From Chitinophagales bacterium (GTDB lineage Bacteria; Bacteroidota; Bacteroidia; Chitinophagales; Saprospiraceae): a DNA stretch of 64,000 nucleotides. Positions 38,673-48,032 of the stretch are shown piece by piece. Each line of letters opens with the position of its first letter. Within the stretch, counting starts at the first letter, position 1. The notes under the pieces were generated by a model. That model made no database searches. It was not told the DNA's origin and was given only the letters and a program-made list of their open reading frames with translations. A program made the translations under genes and the position numbers. The stretch is taken from NCBI GenBank assembly GCA_017303875.1, contig JAFLBP010000016.1, positions 90,376 to 154,375 of the forward strand. The letters run 5' to 3'.

Positions 38673-39536
38673 TTTCTCAGCTTTGGCTTTGAAGTCGTAT
38701 TTCAGGCCATTATATTCTTTGATGACCATTTTAACGGAGCCTACCGAAACCGGCGATTCAATCATCAGGGGAATCCGGTTCTGGTCATCAGATACCCACA
38801 CCGACATTTTAGTATCTTCGTCAAAAACATTGCCGGCCAGCACATCAGGCTGGAATTTCAGGGTATTGTATCGGCCGTGGCCGTATACTTTTTTGCGCTC
38901 CTTGCCCATATAGCGCATTTTGAGCGGGTATTCTTCCTGATCCATAAAGACGGCGAAGGGCACGGTATATCCGGCATTTTGCGTACCGAATTCGATATTT
39001 CTAAGGCTGTACAGGATAGAAAGTACATCGTGCACGCAGCCTTTGGTGCCGTGGTCGGTGCGTTTTTCTGCGGCGCCGCGTTTTTCTGAACGCCACACAC
39101 TGGTGCTGCGTGCGCTTTGGTTGAAGGCCACTTTTTCAAAAATCTTGTAATCGCCTTCGTGGATGCTGCGCTCTGAATAGTTGGGCAGCAAGGTGTTTTT
39201 ATCCACCCAGGAGTCATAGTCGTCTTCTACAACAAAGAACCATTCGTAGGAGTCATAGGTGCGGCCTTTTGCCTGATAATGGTATTGATTTCCCTCATCG
39301 AATACTTTAAAGGTTACTTCACCGGCGGGTACCCAGATAAAATTCAGGTTGTAATAAATTTTATAGGTAAGCTGCTCGCCCGACTGGAACGTATAGTTCG
39401 AGTTGGCGCATGGCTCGTAGAAAGGTGTCGGCGGCTCGGGCTGAGGCGCCGGCTTGTTTTGTTTCATCGGCTGCCAGGGCAGCAGGGTGAATAACAGGAA
39501 AGAGAAACTAAGGGGAAACATCAGTTTCGTTGTCAT
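38667..39536 (-). CDS. DUF3108 domain protein, exported
   Basis: A 289-residue protein with an N-terminal hydrophobic signal (about 5-22). After a Pro-rich linker comes a DUF3108 domain: FQSGEQLTYKIYYNLNFIWVPAGEV, DSYEWFFVVEDDYDSWVD, and the late DVLAGNVFDEDTKMSVWVSDD block. The family is periplasmic or outer-membrane associated, with unknown biochemistry. The ATG at 39536 is used; the frame opens 48 bases earlier without conservation. Its start overlaps the end of the upstream flippase-like gene by 29 bases, so both are probably one operon. The last codons run into the GTTCACT repeat. Confidence 0.85.
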   Translation of the reverse strand: MTTKLMFPLSFSFLLFTLLPWQPMKQNKPAPQPEPPTPFYEPCANSNYTFQSGEQLTYKIYYNLNFIWVPAGEVTFKVFDEGNQYHYQAKGRTYDSYEWFFVVEDDYDSWVDKNTLLPNYSERSIHEGDYKIFEKVAFNQSARSTSVWRSEKRGAAEKRTDHGTKGCVHDVLSILYSLRNIEFGTQNAGYTVPFAVFMDQEEYPLKMRYMGKERKKVYGHGRYNTLKFQPDVLAGNVFDEDTKMSVWVSDDQNRIPLMIESPVSVGSVKMVIKEYNGLKYDFKAKAEKQ

Positions 39537-40515
39537 ATCCAACGGCTTTTGTGATGTTGACGTAAAAGATAAAAAAGGTACCACATAACGCGGGCAAAAT
39601 GAGGTTTATTATCCACAGGGAAAAGGAAGCGGCAAGACAACTGATTTCGTTGGCGCCCCATAAACCCCAGAAATAAACGGCTAATCCGCCGCGTGCAGCC
39701 AAACCTGCAATGGCCGGTAAAGGTATGCCGGTTTGAATGAAATACAGGGTGCTAACAACGGCAATACTGTTAATAAAACCAATATCTATGGCAAAAAAAC
39801 GCGCGATCATCCAGTACTGCAATACATAAACTGCGTAGCGAAGTAAGGCTCTAATCAGGATTTTGCGCAAATCTTCCCGGCTGAACTGCTCCAATATTCG
39901 CACATCTTTAACATACTTTTTCAACTTCCGCAACAGGTAGATACGCTTTGCTATCGGAATCAGGACACTGATGTTGAAGTAAAAATAATACATAAAACCC
40001 AGGGCTACCATAATGGCCGACAAGGCTACGTACACCAGTCCGGTATCAATATCGGGGATACGCGCCAGCAAGTACCAGGCGCCCAGAATGCCGCCGCTGA
40101 GCAGGGCGAGGTATTGGCTAAGGTTGCCGACAAAATTAATAATGGCGGCTTTCCAGCGATGCTCCGGTTTTACAAAAAGAATACGCCCGCCGAATTCGCC
40201 GACCCGATTGGGCGTAAATAGGGAAAAGCTGATGCCTGCCAACACCGCAGCATAGCCCCGTCGCAGGGAAAAATCCTGAATCCGTGCTACAAAAGGTTGC
40301 CATTTGAGGGTTTCAGCCAGCCAGTTTATCGGACTGAGCAGTACGACGCCGGCCAGCCACCAGCCATTGGCCTGTTGCAATTGCAGTTTGAAGGCTGCCC
40401 AGATTTCTTCCAAATGCTGCTGTTGCCGGAATTCATATGCCAGCAGGGCACACATGGCTGCCGCCATGAATGCCTTGATGAGATAGTTCAGCCATTTTGA
40501 TGAAAATCTGGACAT
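39508..40515 (-). CDS. Flippase-like integral membrane protein (LPG synthase TM region family), second copy
   Basis: A 335-residue polytopic membrane protein with about eight hydrophobic segments. SLFTPNRVGEFGGR in the first half is the family signature of PF03706. It lacks the soluble MprF domain. It is only distantly like the protein encoded at 9550-10662, so the two are not a recent duplication. The ATG at 40515 is chosen because upstream codons are polar and not conserved. It lies between the OmpA gene and DUF3108 on the same strand, an envelope context. Confidence 0.8.
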   Translation of the reverse strand: MSRFSSKWLNYLIKAFMAAAMCALLAYEFRQQQHLEEIWAAFKLQLQQANGWWLAGVVLLSPINWLAETLKWQPFVARIQDFSLRRGYAAVLAGISFSLFTPNRVGEFGGRILFVKPEHRWKAAIINFVGNLSQYLALLSGGILGAWYLLARIPDIDTGLVYVALSAIMVALGFMYYFYFNISVLIPIAKRIYLLRKLKKYVKDVRILEQFSREDLRKILIRALLRYAVYVLQYWMIARFFAIDIGFINSIAVVSTLYFIQTGIPLPAIAGLAARGGLAVYFWGLWGANEISCLAASFSLWIINLILPALCGTFFIFYVNITKAVGYDNETDVSP

Positions 40516-40537
40516 ATCAAACCCGATGTAATTACAA

Positions 40538-40568
40538 TGGGCCACCCCGAACGAATCGAAGTGGCCCA
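40538..40568 (-). terminator. Hairpin after the OmpA gene
   Basis: TGGGCCAC (40538-40545) and GTGGCCCA (40561-40568) are perfect inverted copies, 41 bases after the OmpA stop. No clear U-run follows, so termination may be partial and the downstream genes may be read through. Confidence 0.5.
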
Positions 40569-40608
40569 AATTGCTATTTGCGGGAGTTTAGAACTCCTGA
40601 TGCATCAA

Positions 40609-42084
40609 TTAATAGCCGGCGTCTTTGTTACCGGAGAAGCGGCCTTTACCTGCGCTCGGGCCTTCAGGGCGAGCCATTTCTGTTTCGCCTTTAGCAACGC
40701 GGAATTCTACGCGGCGGTTAGCAAGGGTAGAACCTTTGGCAGGAACCAGCGGGCTGCCTTCACCGCTCCAGTTCAGGATGATGCGGTCGCGGCTGATGCC
40801 ATACTGAGAAGTCAGGATGTCGATAGCTGCCTTAGCGCGGTTATAGGACAGTACGTTGTTGTAACGCTCAGAGCCACGGTCGTCGGTGTGGCCAACGGCT
40901 ACAACTTTCACGCTCGGGTTGTTTTTCAGAACAGTAGCAACCTGGCTGAGTTTTTCGTATTCGTTGTAGCGAACATTGAAGCTGTTATCAGCGAAGTTGA
41001 TGCCTGGGAGGAACCAATCCTGGATACCAGTAGCCGGGAGTTTGAAGTTAGCGAGTTTCGCATCAACGATACGGTTAACGTCGGCTTCAGTGATCGGCTT
41101 CGGAACCTGAGCAACGCCCATAGCGTCTACGGTGTAACCTGGAGGAGAGAACGGTTCTTTGTCTTTGTAGTCCGGCACTTTGTCCATGTCGCTGTCGAGC
41201 GTAACGCCTTTAGCGTCAACGCGAGCGCCAGCGGGGCTGTTGTCTTCGTCGTCGATGGCGTCAATGATGCCGTCGCCGTCAGTGTCGGTTGGATCATAGA
41301 TCGGGCGTGCTTCGAGGGCAGCGATAGCATTAGCTACTTCCGTCATCGGGTTGATCCAGTAGAGCGGCTCAGATTTGGCTACGCCGTTTTTGTCGTTTTT
41401 GCCGAGGTTGAAGTTCAGCTGGAGGTGCGGGAAGTGCCAGATGTCGCGGAAAGTAGTTACCGGACGATCAACGTTTTCTTCACCGTCGAGCAGGTCAGAT
41501 TCACGGCCGAACATGTTGGCAACGCCGTATTCCAGACCGATGTTGAATTTCGGGCTGATGCGGTAAGCGAGGCCTGCGCCGAAGCGAACGATCGGTGCTG
41601 TGCCGGTGAGTGGGTTGTCGGTAGAAGGCAAGGTTGTGATACCGGAGTACTCAACATTGTAGTTCATGATACCTACGCCGCCAAATACATTGAGCAGTAC
41701 TTTGCGGTTGGGTTTGTTGAAACGAATGTTGTTGAGGGTAATCACAGCGTCTGCGTTACCGGAGATCCAGCGGAGGGAGGACTCGCGGGTATCATTGGCG
41801 CCTGAGCCACCTTCATTTTTGGAGCTGGCAAAGGTGCCGCTGATGCGGGCAGAGAAGATATGGTCGAACGCTTTGCGAACATGCAAACCAGCGCCGAAGC
41901 CGGGGAATTTGGGATCCAGGTCGCCCGTTACGAAGGGAAGACCCAGATCAACGCCCAACTCGATTTTGTCGGAAGGGGTAAGGGAGCGGAAAGGCGCTGC
42001 AGCCGGTGCTGCGGCATCTTGGGCGTTCGTTGCAGACCACCCGGCAAGGAGTAAAACAAGAATTGAGAGTCTTCTAACCGTCAT
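40609..42084 (-). CDS. OmpA family outer-membrane protein with thrombospondin type 3-like repeat
   Basis: A 491-residue outer-membrane protein. A signal peptide (1-21) is followed by an eight-strand-type beta-barrel domain (about 35-235). A short calcium-binding linker reads DTDGDGIIDAIDDEDN. After a helical stretch comes the OmpA peptidoglycan-binding domain, with VKVVAVGHTDDRGSERYN, LSYNRAKAAIDILTSQYGI and ANRRVEFRV. Such proteins tether the outer membrane to the cell wall and are usually abundant. It heads a run of three minus-strand envelope genes. Confidence 0.93.
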   Translation of the reverse strand: MTVRRLSILVLLLAGWSATNAQDAAAPAAAPFRSLTPSDKIELGVDLGLPFVTGDLDPKFPGFGAGLHVRKAFDHIFSARISGTFASSKNEGGSGANDTRESSLRWISGNADAVITLNNIRFNKPNRKVLLNVFGGVGIMNYNVEYSGITTLPSTDNPLTGTAPIVRFGAGLAYRISPKFNIGLEYGVANMFGRESDLLDGEENVDRPVTTFRDIWHFPHLQLNFNLGKNDKNGVAKSEPLYWINPMTEVANAIAALEARPIYDPTDTDGDGIIDAIDDEDNSPAGARVDAKGVTLDSDMDKVPDYKDKEPFSPPGYTVDAMGVAQVPKPITEADVNRIVDAKLANFKLPATGIQDWFLPGINFADNSFNVRYNEYEKLSQVATVLKNNPSVKVVAVGHTDDRGSERYNNVLSYNRAKAAIDILTSQYGISRDRIILNWSGEGSPLVPAKGSTLANRRVEFRVAKGETEMARPEGPSAGKGRFSGNKDAGY

Positions 42085-42200
42085 AGGGTTGAATTTTTGT
42101 TGAAGAGAATGTTTACTGTTTTGTAATCGCTTTTGCAGGATGTTCGGCTTTTTGTGCGGTCAAATCATCCTTTGGATAACAATTTAAAAGCCTCGGGTGT

Positions 42201-43436
42201 TTAAATCCCCAACTTTTTAAGGGCCAAATATAAGGCGTTTGAAGAGATACTGTGAGGATTTGTATTAATTTTTCTCACATTTTCAATCGCCTGACGAATT
42301 GTTGACGAAATATCCCCGAAAATAGCCCGGTCGGTAACGGGCACATCGGGTTGCATAAGGTAGGCAAAAACGCGCGCCATACCACAGTTTGCCACAAAAT
42401 CGGGAATGACGGCGGTGCGTTCGTCGGCATAACTTGCTGTCGGGCCAAAAAACACCTCATCGTCAATAAAAGGCACATTTGCGCCGCAGGCAATCACTTC
42501 CACTCCGCCCGCGAGCAGCTGATCTACCTGCTCCCGCGTCACAATTTTGGAGGCTGCGCCCGGTATAAATATATCGGCGCCCAGACTCCATATTTTCTTA
42601 TTTACGTCTTCAAAGGGCAACAGGTTTTGGGCGCGCAATTTATTGCCGTTTTTTTCATTGAACAAGGTTTTTACCTGTTCCAGGTCGAGGCCGCCCGGCG
42701 CCAGAATACCGCCGTCGCGGTCAATAATTCCGATGATGCGCACGCCTTCTTTGGCTAAATAACAAGCCGCTGCCGAGGCGACATTGCCCCAGCCCTGTAT
42801 GATAGCAGTTTTTCCTTCCGGCGATTTGTGATGGTACAGATCATAATAATGGCGTACTGATTCGGCAACACCATAGCCGGTGATGAGATCGGCCACGGCG
42901 TATTTATTGCCGCTGCCCTCCGGTACGAATTCAGGATCTTCCACTTCTTTGGTACAGCCGTGGCGCAACTGACCGATGATGTTGATTTGTTGGCCCTCCG
43001 AAGGGTGGAAGTGTCCGCGAACAATACCTTCCTGCGGGTGCCAGAGGCCCAGCGCTTCGGTGATGGGAACAACGTCTTTCAGTTCGTCTACATTCAAATC
43101 GCCGCCAGTGCCATAATAGTGCTTCAGGATGGGCAGGGCTGCGCGGTACCAGCGCTGCAAAACCTCCCAGCGCCGCGGGTCGGCGGGGTCGAAGTTGATA
43201 CCGCTTTTGGCGCCGCCAATGTCGGGGCCACAAACGCTGAATTTGATTTCCATGACCTTGGCCAGCGAAATGACTTCATCGCGGGTGAGGCCTTTGCGCA
43301 TGCGCGTACCGCCGCCGGCAGCGCCGCCGCGCAGGGAGTTGATGACAATCCAGCCCTCGGCATCGGTTTCGGCATCGTGCCATTCAAAAACGATTTCAGG
43401 CTGTTTGGCCTTGTATTTTTGCAGTAATGCTTGCAT
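42201..43436 (-). CDS. Glu/Leu/Phe/Val dehydrogenase family protein
   Basis: An NAD(P)-dependent amino-acid dehydrogenase of 411 residues. The catalytic Lys lies in DIGGAKSGINFDP (Lys77) and substrate-binding GGGTRMRKG is at 41-49. GTGGDLNVDE follows, and the cofactor fold begins at AIIQGWGNVASAAACYLA. Oxidative deamination of glutamate to 2-oxoglutarate is the most common activity, but leucine or valine use cannot be excluded by eye. Length and order are normal. It is a single gene with 116 bases before the OmpA gene on the same strand. Confidence 0.9.
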   Translation of the reverse strand: MQALLQKYKAKQPEIVFEWHDAETDAEGWIVINSLRGGAAGGGTRMRKGLTRDEVISLAKVMEIKFSVCGPDIGGAKSGINFDPADPRRWEVLQRWYRAALPILKHYYGTGGDLNVDELKDVVPITEALGLWHPQEGIVRGHFHPSEGQQINIIGQLRHGCTKEVEDPEFVPEGSGNKYAVADLITGYGVAESVRHYYDLYHHKSPEGKTAIIQGWGNVASAAACYLAKEGVRIIGIIDRDGGILAPGGLDLEQVKTLFNEKNGNKLRAQNLLPFEDVNKKIWSLGADIFIPGAASKIVTREQVDQLLAGGVEVIACGANVPFIDDEVFFGPTASYADERTAVIPDFVANCGMARVFAYLMQPDVPVTDRAIFGDISSTIRQAIENVRKINTNPHSISSNALYLALKKLGI

Positions 43437-43820
43437 GTAAATTTGGTGCGTGTAAATGGTCAGGTAAAAAGCGGCGCAAAGTAAGGGGTTTTTAGTGTTT
43501 GTGTGTTTGCGTATTTTTGTGTTTTAGACTGGGATTTGGGAAGATTTTGAGATGGATGGATGCTTTTATTTTGATTAACAATGGATTAAATGCTGGTTTT
43601 GCCCAAAGTCATTTTCAATGGCTAAATATCGCGCAATAGGTATGCAAAGAAATATGCAGGCGCAGATATATAATATGTGTCAAACCTGACAAGCGATATC
43701 TGAAACGAAAGTATATTTGGGCCGCGCCCCCCAAGCCCCCTGGCCCCCTTCGAGGGGGAAACCCCGAAGCTCCAAACCCTGAACCTTCGAACCTTTTAGT
43801 AACTAAGCACCTGATCAAAT
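43437..43820. other. Intergenic region upstream of fbp with a GC-rich repeat
   Basis: This gap between divergent genes has no ORF. Near 43490-43530 it carries the ACACAAAAAC-type words seen elsewhere. A TATATTTG box (43712-43719) could serve fbp although its -33 is poor. At 43720-43770 there is a GC-rich repeat with the hairpin CCCCC-TTCGA-GGGGG, a type often seen between genes in this phylum. Confidence 0.5.
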
Positions 43821-44888
43821 ATGGCCACCACAAAGAAAAACACCACCACCACACCCGACGACGTTAACCTCAATGCTTGGGCGGGAAACCGAATTGTTAC
43901 CCTCGACGAATTTATCATCCGCTCGGAGAAAGATTTTGAATACGCCACAGGAGAACTGACCGGCCTCCTGCGCGACATCGGCGTAGCCGCCAAAATCATT
44001 AACCGCGAGGTGAATAAAGCCGGATTGGTCAATATCCTCGGCGTAGCCGATAACCAGAATGCCAGCGGGGAAGAGCAAAAAAAACTCGATGTGTATGCCA
44101 ACGACAAACTCATTGAATGTCTGCAAAACTCCGGTGAATGCTGCGCCATTGCCAGCGAAGAGAACGACGACATTCTCAATATTCCGCCCATCGGCTCCAA
44201 AAGCAGCCATTATGTGGTCATGTTCGACCCGCTCGACGGCTCTTCCAATATTGATGTAAATGTATCGGTCGGTACTATTTTTGCCATTTATCGCCGCAAA
44301 AGTCCGTCGGATCAGCCGGCCAACCTGAGCGATTTCCTTCAATCGGGAATTCAACAGGTAGCGGCGGGATATGTGCTGTATGGCACCTCTACCATTCTGG
44401 TATATACCACCGGCCGCGGGGTGAACGGATTTACGCTCGATCCTTCCATCGGCGAATTTTGCCTCAGCCACCGGAATATGCGCATTCCGGAGCACGGACA
44501 GTTTTACTCCGTCAATCAGGGCTATTATTCCAAGTTCGACCTGGAAATGCGCCGTTATATTGACCATTGCTCCGATCAGAACTACGGTCTGCGCTATATC
44601 GGCAGTATGGTGAGCGATATTCACCGCATTCTGATTCACGGCGGCATTTTCCTGTACCCGAGCACCCGAAAATTCCCGCGTGGCAAATTGCGGCTGCTGT
44701 ACGAGTGCAATCCGCTTTCCATGATTGTAGAGCAGGCCGGAGGGCGCGCCATCAATACCCAACTGAAGCGTATCCTGGAGCTTGAACCCACCGAGTTGCA
44801 CCAGCGCAGCACCATTGCAATTGGTTCGCCCGCTTTGGTGAATGAATTGCAGGCATTTATTGAACGGTACTCGGCACTGCCGATTTAA
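43821..44888 (+). CDS. fbp: Fructose-1,6-bisphosphatase, class I
   Basis: This gluconeogenic enzyme hydrolyses fructose 1,6-bisphosphate to fructose 6-phosphate using Mg2+. The 355-residue protein has the metal-binding block MFDPLDGSSNIDVNVSVGT, the upstream IASEENDDI with its catalytic Glu, and the substrate pocket RYIGSMVSDIHRI...GGIFLYP. GKLRLLYECNP and EQAGGRA are near the end. It is slightly longer than the E. coli enzyme because of an N-terminal Thr/Lys-rich extension. It is transcribed alone; a hairpin follows 12 bases after the stop. Confidence 0.97.
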   Translation: MATTKKNTTTTPDDVNLNAWAGNRIVTLDEFIIRSEKDFEYATGELTGLLRDIGVAAKIINREVNKAGLVNILGVADNQNASGEEQKKLDVYANDKLIECLQNSGECCAIASEENDDILNIPPIGSKSSHYVVMFDPLDGSSNIDVNVSVGTIFAIYRRKSPSDQPANLSDFLQSGIQQVAAGYVLYGTSTILVYTTGRGVNGFTLDPSIGEFCLSHRNMRIPEHGQFYSVNQGYYSKFDLEMRRYIDHCSDQNYGLRYIGSMVSDIHRILIHGGIFLYPSTRKFPRGKLRLLYECNPLSMIVEQAGGRAINTQLKRILELEPTELHQRSTIAIGSPALVNELQAFIERYSALPI

Positions 44889-44899
44889 GAATTAAATTT

Positions 44900-44941
44900 G
44901 GATGGATTTGAAGGATTATTATTGATTTTTCAAATCCATCC
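44900..44941. terminator. Hairpin between fbp and the GNAT gene
   Basis: GGATGGATTTGAA (44900-44912) and TTCAAATCCATCC (44929-44941) are perfect 13-base inverted copies with a 16-base loop. There is no T-run after it, so it may be a repeat element, not a strong terminator. Confidence 0.6.
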
Positions 44942-44960
44942 GCTAATATTTTGAAGCGTT

Positions 44961-45467
44961 ATGTCTACAATCATCTCCCGCAACCACTACACCCTGCGTC
45001 CCGTTGCTGCCGCTGAAAATGCGGCAGTTGCCAATATTATCCGAACTGTAATGACCGAATTCGGTGCTGTGGGACAAGGCTATTCCATCATGGATCCCGA
45101 AGTGGACGATATGTATGGATACTACAACCACGAACGCGCCGTGTATTATGTGTTGGAAGACCCGGAAGGCAAGCTGGTGGGATGCGGCGGTATCGCTCAG
45201 CTGGCAGGCGCCGGCACGGAAATTTGTGAGTTGAAAAAAATGTACTTCCTCCCTGAAGCGCGCGGATTGGGCTGGGGGAAAACGCTGATTGAAGTACTTG
45301 AAACGGAAGCGAAAGCGCGTGGTTTTCAGCAGATGTATTTAGAAACCATTGCCGCTATGGAGCAAGCCAACGGCCTCTACAAACGCATGGGTTTCCAGCC
45401 GCTTCCCGCGCAATTGGGCAATACGGGGCATAGCGCCTGCGGCTTGTTTTACATCAAAGCGATTTAG
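44961..45467 (+). CDS. GNAT family N-acetyltransferase
   Basis: A 168-residue acetyl-CoA-dependent transferase of the GNAT fold. The acetyl-CoA loop is in YFLPEARGLGWGKTLIEVLETEAKARGF, and the later YLETIAAMEQANGLYKRMGF is the usual strand-helix-strand end. An unusual Tyr/Asp-rich stretch (MDPEVDDMYGYY) lies before the beta hairpin. The acceptor is unknown; small amines and protein N-termini are both possible. It is convergent with meaB; the two stop codons overlap by four bases. Confidence 0.88.
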   Translation: MSTIISRNHYTLRPVAAAENAAVANIIRTVMTEFGAVGQGYSIMDPEVDDMYGYYNHERAVYYVLEDPEGKLVGCGGIAQLAGAGTEICELKKMYFLPEARGLGWGKTLIEVLETEAKARGFQQMYLETIAAMEQANGLYKRMGFQPLPAQLGNTGHSACGLFYIKAI

Positions 45468-46459
45468 AACATGCTCTTAGCCTGTAATTTTCCCAAAACC
45501 TGCGCTGCCGCCGAAAATGGCGAAATTCGTCCTTCGAGCACGGCCTGCTCCAGCGCCGTCAGTTCGGGCATTTCAGCCAGCAGGCGCTCCAGGCCTTGCC
45601 GCAGGCTCTCGTGTAGCCAGTAGGCCGCCTGTTTGCGCCGATTTTCTGCAAAAAAACCATTCGCCAAAGTGCTGTCCCGGTAGATTAAAACCGTTTCCCA
45701 GACCTTTTCAATATTCGTTTTTTCAAGGGCGCTGCACGCCAGAACCTGTGGCGACCACCCGCTTGGTTTGGGGGGCAAAAGATGGGTGGCATTTAAATAA
45801 TGCATACGCGCCTGGTTGGCGAGCGTCACGCGGTCGCCGTCGGCTTTATTCACCACCAGAATATCGGCCATTTCCACAATGCCGCGTTTGATGCCCTGCA
45901 ACTCGTCGCCCGCCCCCGGAATCAGCAGCAGCAAAAAAACATCGCTCATGCTGTGCACGGCGGTTTCGGATTGCCCCACCCCGACGGTTTCGATCAGCAC
46001 ATTGTGGTAGCCGGCAGCCTCTGCGAGCAGGATGGTTTCGCGGGTTTTTCGGGCTACGCCACCGAGGGTGTTGCCGGAGGGAGAAGGGCGGATAAACGCC
46101 AGCGGACTGGCCGAGAGCTGCTCCATCCGCGTTTTGTCGCCCAGAATGCTGCCCTGGCTCAGGGCGCTGCTGGGGTCAATGGCCAAAACGGCTACTTTTT
46201 CTTCGCGCTCCGTCAGGTAAGTGCCGAGTGCTTCAATAAAGGTACTTTTTCCGGCGCCGGGCGCACCCGAAATGCCCACGCGCAAGGTGGCGGCAGGTAT
46301 GTTTTGCTTTTCCAATAAAGCGTCTATGATTTGCCGTGCCAGCAACTCATGTGCGGGTAAAGCACTTTCTACCAGCGTAATGGCTCGTGCGAGCAATACC
46401 CGGTCGCCGGCGAGAATGCCGCTAACAAAGGTCTCAACGGAGGGGAGATTTTTGCGCAT
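45464..46459 (-). CDS. meaB: Methylmalonyl-CoA mutase-associated GTPase MeaB
   Basis: A 331-residue P-loop GTPase of the G3E family that guards B12 loading and repair of methylmalonyl-CoA mutase. Walker A is GISGAPGAGKST. VLAIDPSSALSQGSILGDKTRM holds the switch I region, IETVGVGQSE switch II, and NKADGD the base-specificity motif. The C-terminal helical dimerisation arm is present. No mutase gene lies in this window, so the partner must be encoded elsewhere. It is divergent from trpE and overlaps the GNAT stop by four bases. Confidence 0.93.
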   Translation of the reverse strand: MRKNLPSVETFVSGILAGDRVLLARAITLVESALPAHELLARQIIDALLEKQNIPAATLRVGISGAPGAGKSTFIEALGTYLTEREEKVAVLAIDPSSALSQGSILGDKTRMEQLSASPLAFIRPSPSGNTLGGVARKTRETILLAEAAGYHNVLIETVGVGQSETAVHSMSDVFLLLLIPGAGDELQGIKRGIVEMADILVVNKADGDRVTLANQARMHYLNATHLLPPKPSGWSPQVLACSALEKTNIEKVWETVLIYRDSTLANGFFAENRRKQAAYWLHESLRQGLERLLAEMPELTALEQAVLEGRISPFSAAAQVLGKLQAKSMF

Positions 46460-46573
46460 TGGGACAAACTTACGGCAGAATTCGGGAAAAATGCGCGCAG
46501 GGCTTGCACGGAAGCAAAACTTTTTTGAATATTTGCATCACCGTACCGATACAATAATACAAAATCAAAAAAT

Positions 46574-48031
46574 ATGTTCACCGAAACCACCCGTTTGTCA
46601 TACACTGATGCCTTGCCTTTGTACAATAAAATACAGGGCAAAGCGCCGTCCTGTCTTTTTGAATCCGCATCGGCGGTAGATAAATCGAGCCGTATGTCGG
46701 TCATTGGTTTTGAACCGCTTATTGAATGCAAGGGCAAAAAAGATTCGCTGGAAGTCAGGTTACTGGCGGCACGCGGCGCCCGTTATTTTGAATTTATAAA
46801 AAACACGTATGCGTCGTTCGTGCGGGATTCGGGTGAAGGAGTGCTTCATTTGCATATACCCAAAGTTCCCTTTGAAGGTGCGGAAGAAGATCGTTTGGAG
46901 CGGCAGAACATTGCGCAGCCCTTGCGCGCCGTTTTACGCGAGTTTCAGCATCCTGAAAAAAACTTCATGGGTTTTTACGGCGCCCTGTCCTATCAGTTTG
47001 TGTATTTGTTTGAAGATATTCGCTATGAAAATCCGGGAGAAGCGCCGGATTTTCATCTTTTTTTATTTGATACCATTTTGTTGTTCAATCATCTGACGCG
47101 CGACCTCACGTTTTATGTCACCCGCGATAATGCCGCAACGGCTCAGTCGGATAGTGCTGCGCTGCTGCAAGTGCTGGAACAGGCTGAAGCACCTGTGCGT
47201 GCGCCCTTCCGCGTGAGCAGTCCGGTCAGGGTAAGTCCCGACGATGATACGTTCCGCCAACAGGTGTCTGAGGGCGTGCGTTTGTGCAATGAAGGGGAAC
47301 TGCTGGAAATTGTACTGAGCCGCAAACTGACGGCCAAGGTGGAGGGCAATTTATTAACCTTGTATGAGCGCTATCGCAAAATTAACCCTTCGCCCTACCT
47401 GTTTTATTTTGATTTTGGCGACGAAACCCTGCTGGGCGCCAGTCCGGAAATGATGCTGCGCTATGAAGACGGCCGCGCCACCTTGCGGCCCATCAGCGGC
47501 AGCGTGCGGCGCAGCGCCGACCCCATTGAAGACCACCACCTGATGATGGAACTGCTGAACTCGCCCAAGGAAAATTCGGAATTAGATATGCTCATTGACC
47601 TGGGGCGCAACGATTTGGCGCGTATCTGCAAGCCCGGCATTCAGATAGATCATTATCGTATTATTGAAAAATACTCGCACGTGACGCATACGGTTTCGCA
47701 GGTGAGCGGGGAATTGGAGGAACGCTATACGGGCTTTGATGCCTTGATCGCCAGTCTTAATGCAGGCACCCTGACCGGTGCGCCCAAGGTAGCCGCCATG
47801 GAATATATTGCCCGGATGGAGGCGCACAGCCGCGATTATTATGGCGGCTGCATCGGCTGGTTGCTTTTTAACGGCGAGGTGAATACGGCCATTACCATCC
47901 GGACGGCGCATATTAAAGGGGAAGACCTGCAATTCTGTGCCGGTGCAACGCTGCTCTATGAATCGGTGCCGGAAAATGAACTCAAGGAGACGCGAATCAA
48001 ATCCGGGGCTTTCCTCGCCGCGCTGGAGTAG
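46574..48031 (+). CDS. trpE: Anthranilate synthase component I (chorismate-binding)
   Basis: This enzyme converts chorismate plus ammonia to anthranilate, the first step to tryptophan. The 485-residue protein has the tryptophan-sensing block with CLFESAS (27-33) in place of LLES. The chorismate-binding domain has VLSRKLTAK, LGASPEMMLRYE, PISGSVRR, LIDLGRNDLARIC and GGCIGWLLFNGEVNTAITIRT. The presence of the sensing block favours TrpE over PabB or isochorismate synthase. The glutaminase partner TrpG is not adjacent. The TAG stop abuts the palindrome array at 48033. Confidence 0.88.
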   Translation: MFTETTRLSYTDALPLYNKIQGKAPSCLFESASAVDKSSRMSVIGFEPLIECKGKKDSLEVRLLAARGARYFEFIKNTYASFVRDSGEGVLHLHIPKVPFEGAEEDRLERQNIAQPLRAVLREFQHPEKNFMGFYGALSYQFVYLFEDIRYENPGEAPDFHLFLFDTILLFNHLTRDLTFYVTRDNAATAQSDSAALLQVLEQAEAPVRAPFRVSSPVRVSPDDDTFRQQVSEGVRLCNEGELLEIVLSRKLTAKVEGNLLTLYERYRKINPSPYLFYFDFGDETLLGASPEMMLRYEDGRATLRPISGSVRRSADPIEDHHLMMELLNSPKENSELDMLIDLGRNDLARICKPGIQIDHYRIIEKYSHVTHTVSQVSGELEERYTGFDALIASLNAGTLTGAPKVAAMEYIARMEAHSRDYYGGCIGWLLFNGEVNTAITIRTAHIKGEDLQFCAGATLLYESVPENELKETRIKSGAFLAALE

Positions 48032-48032
48032 T

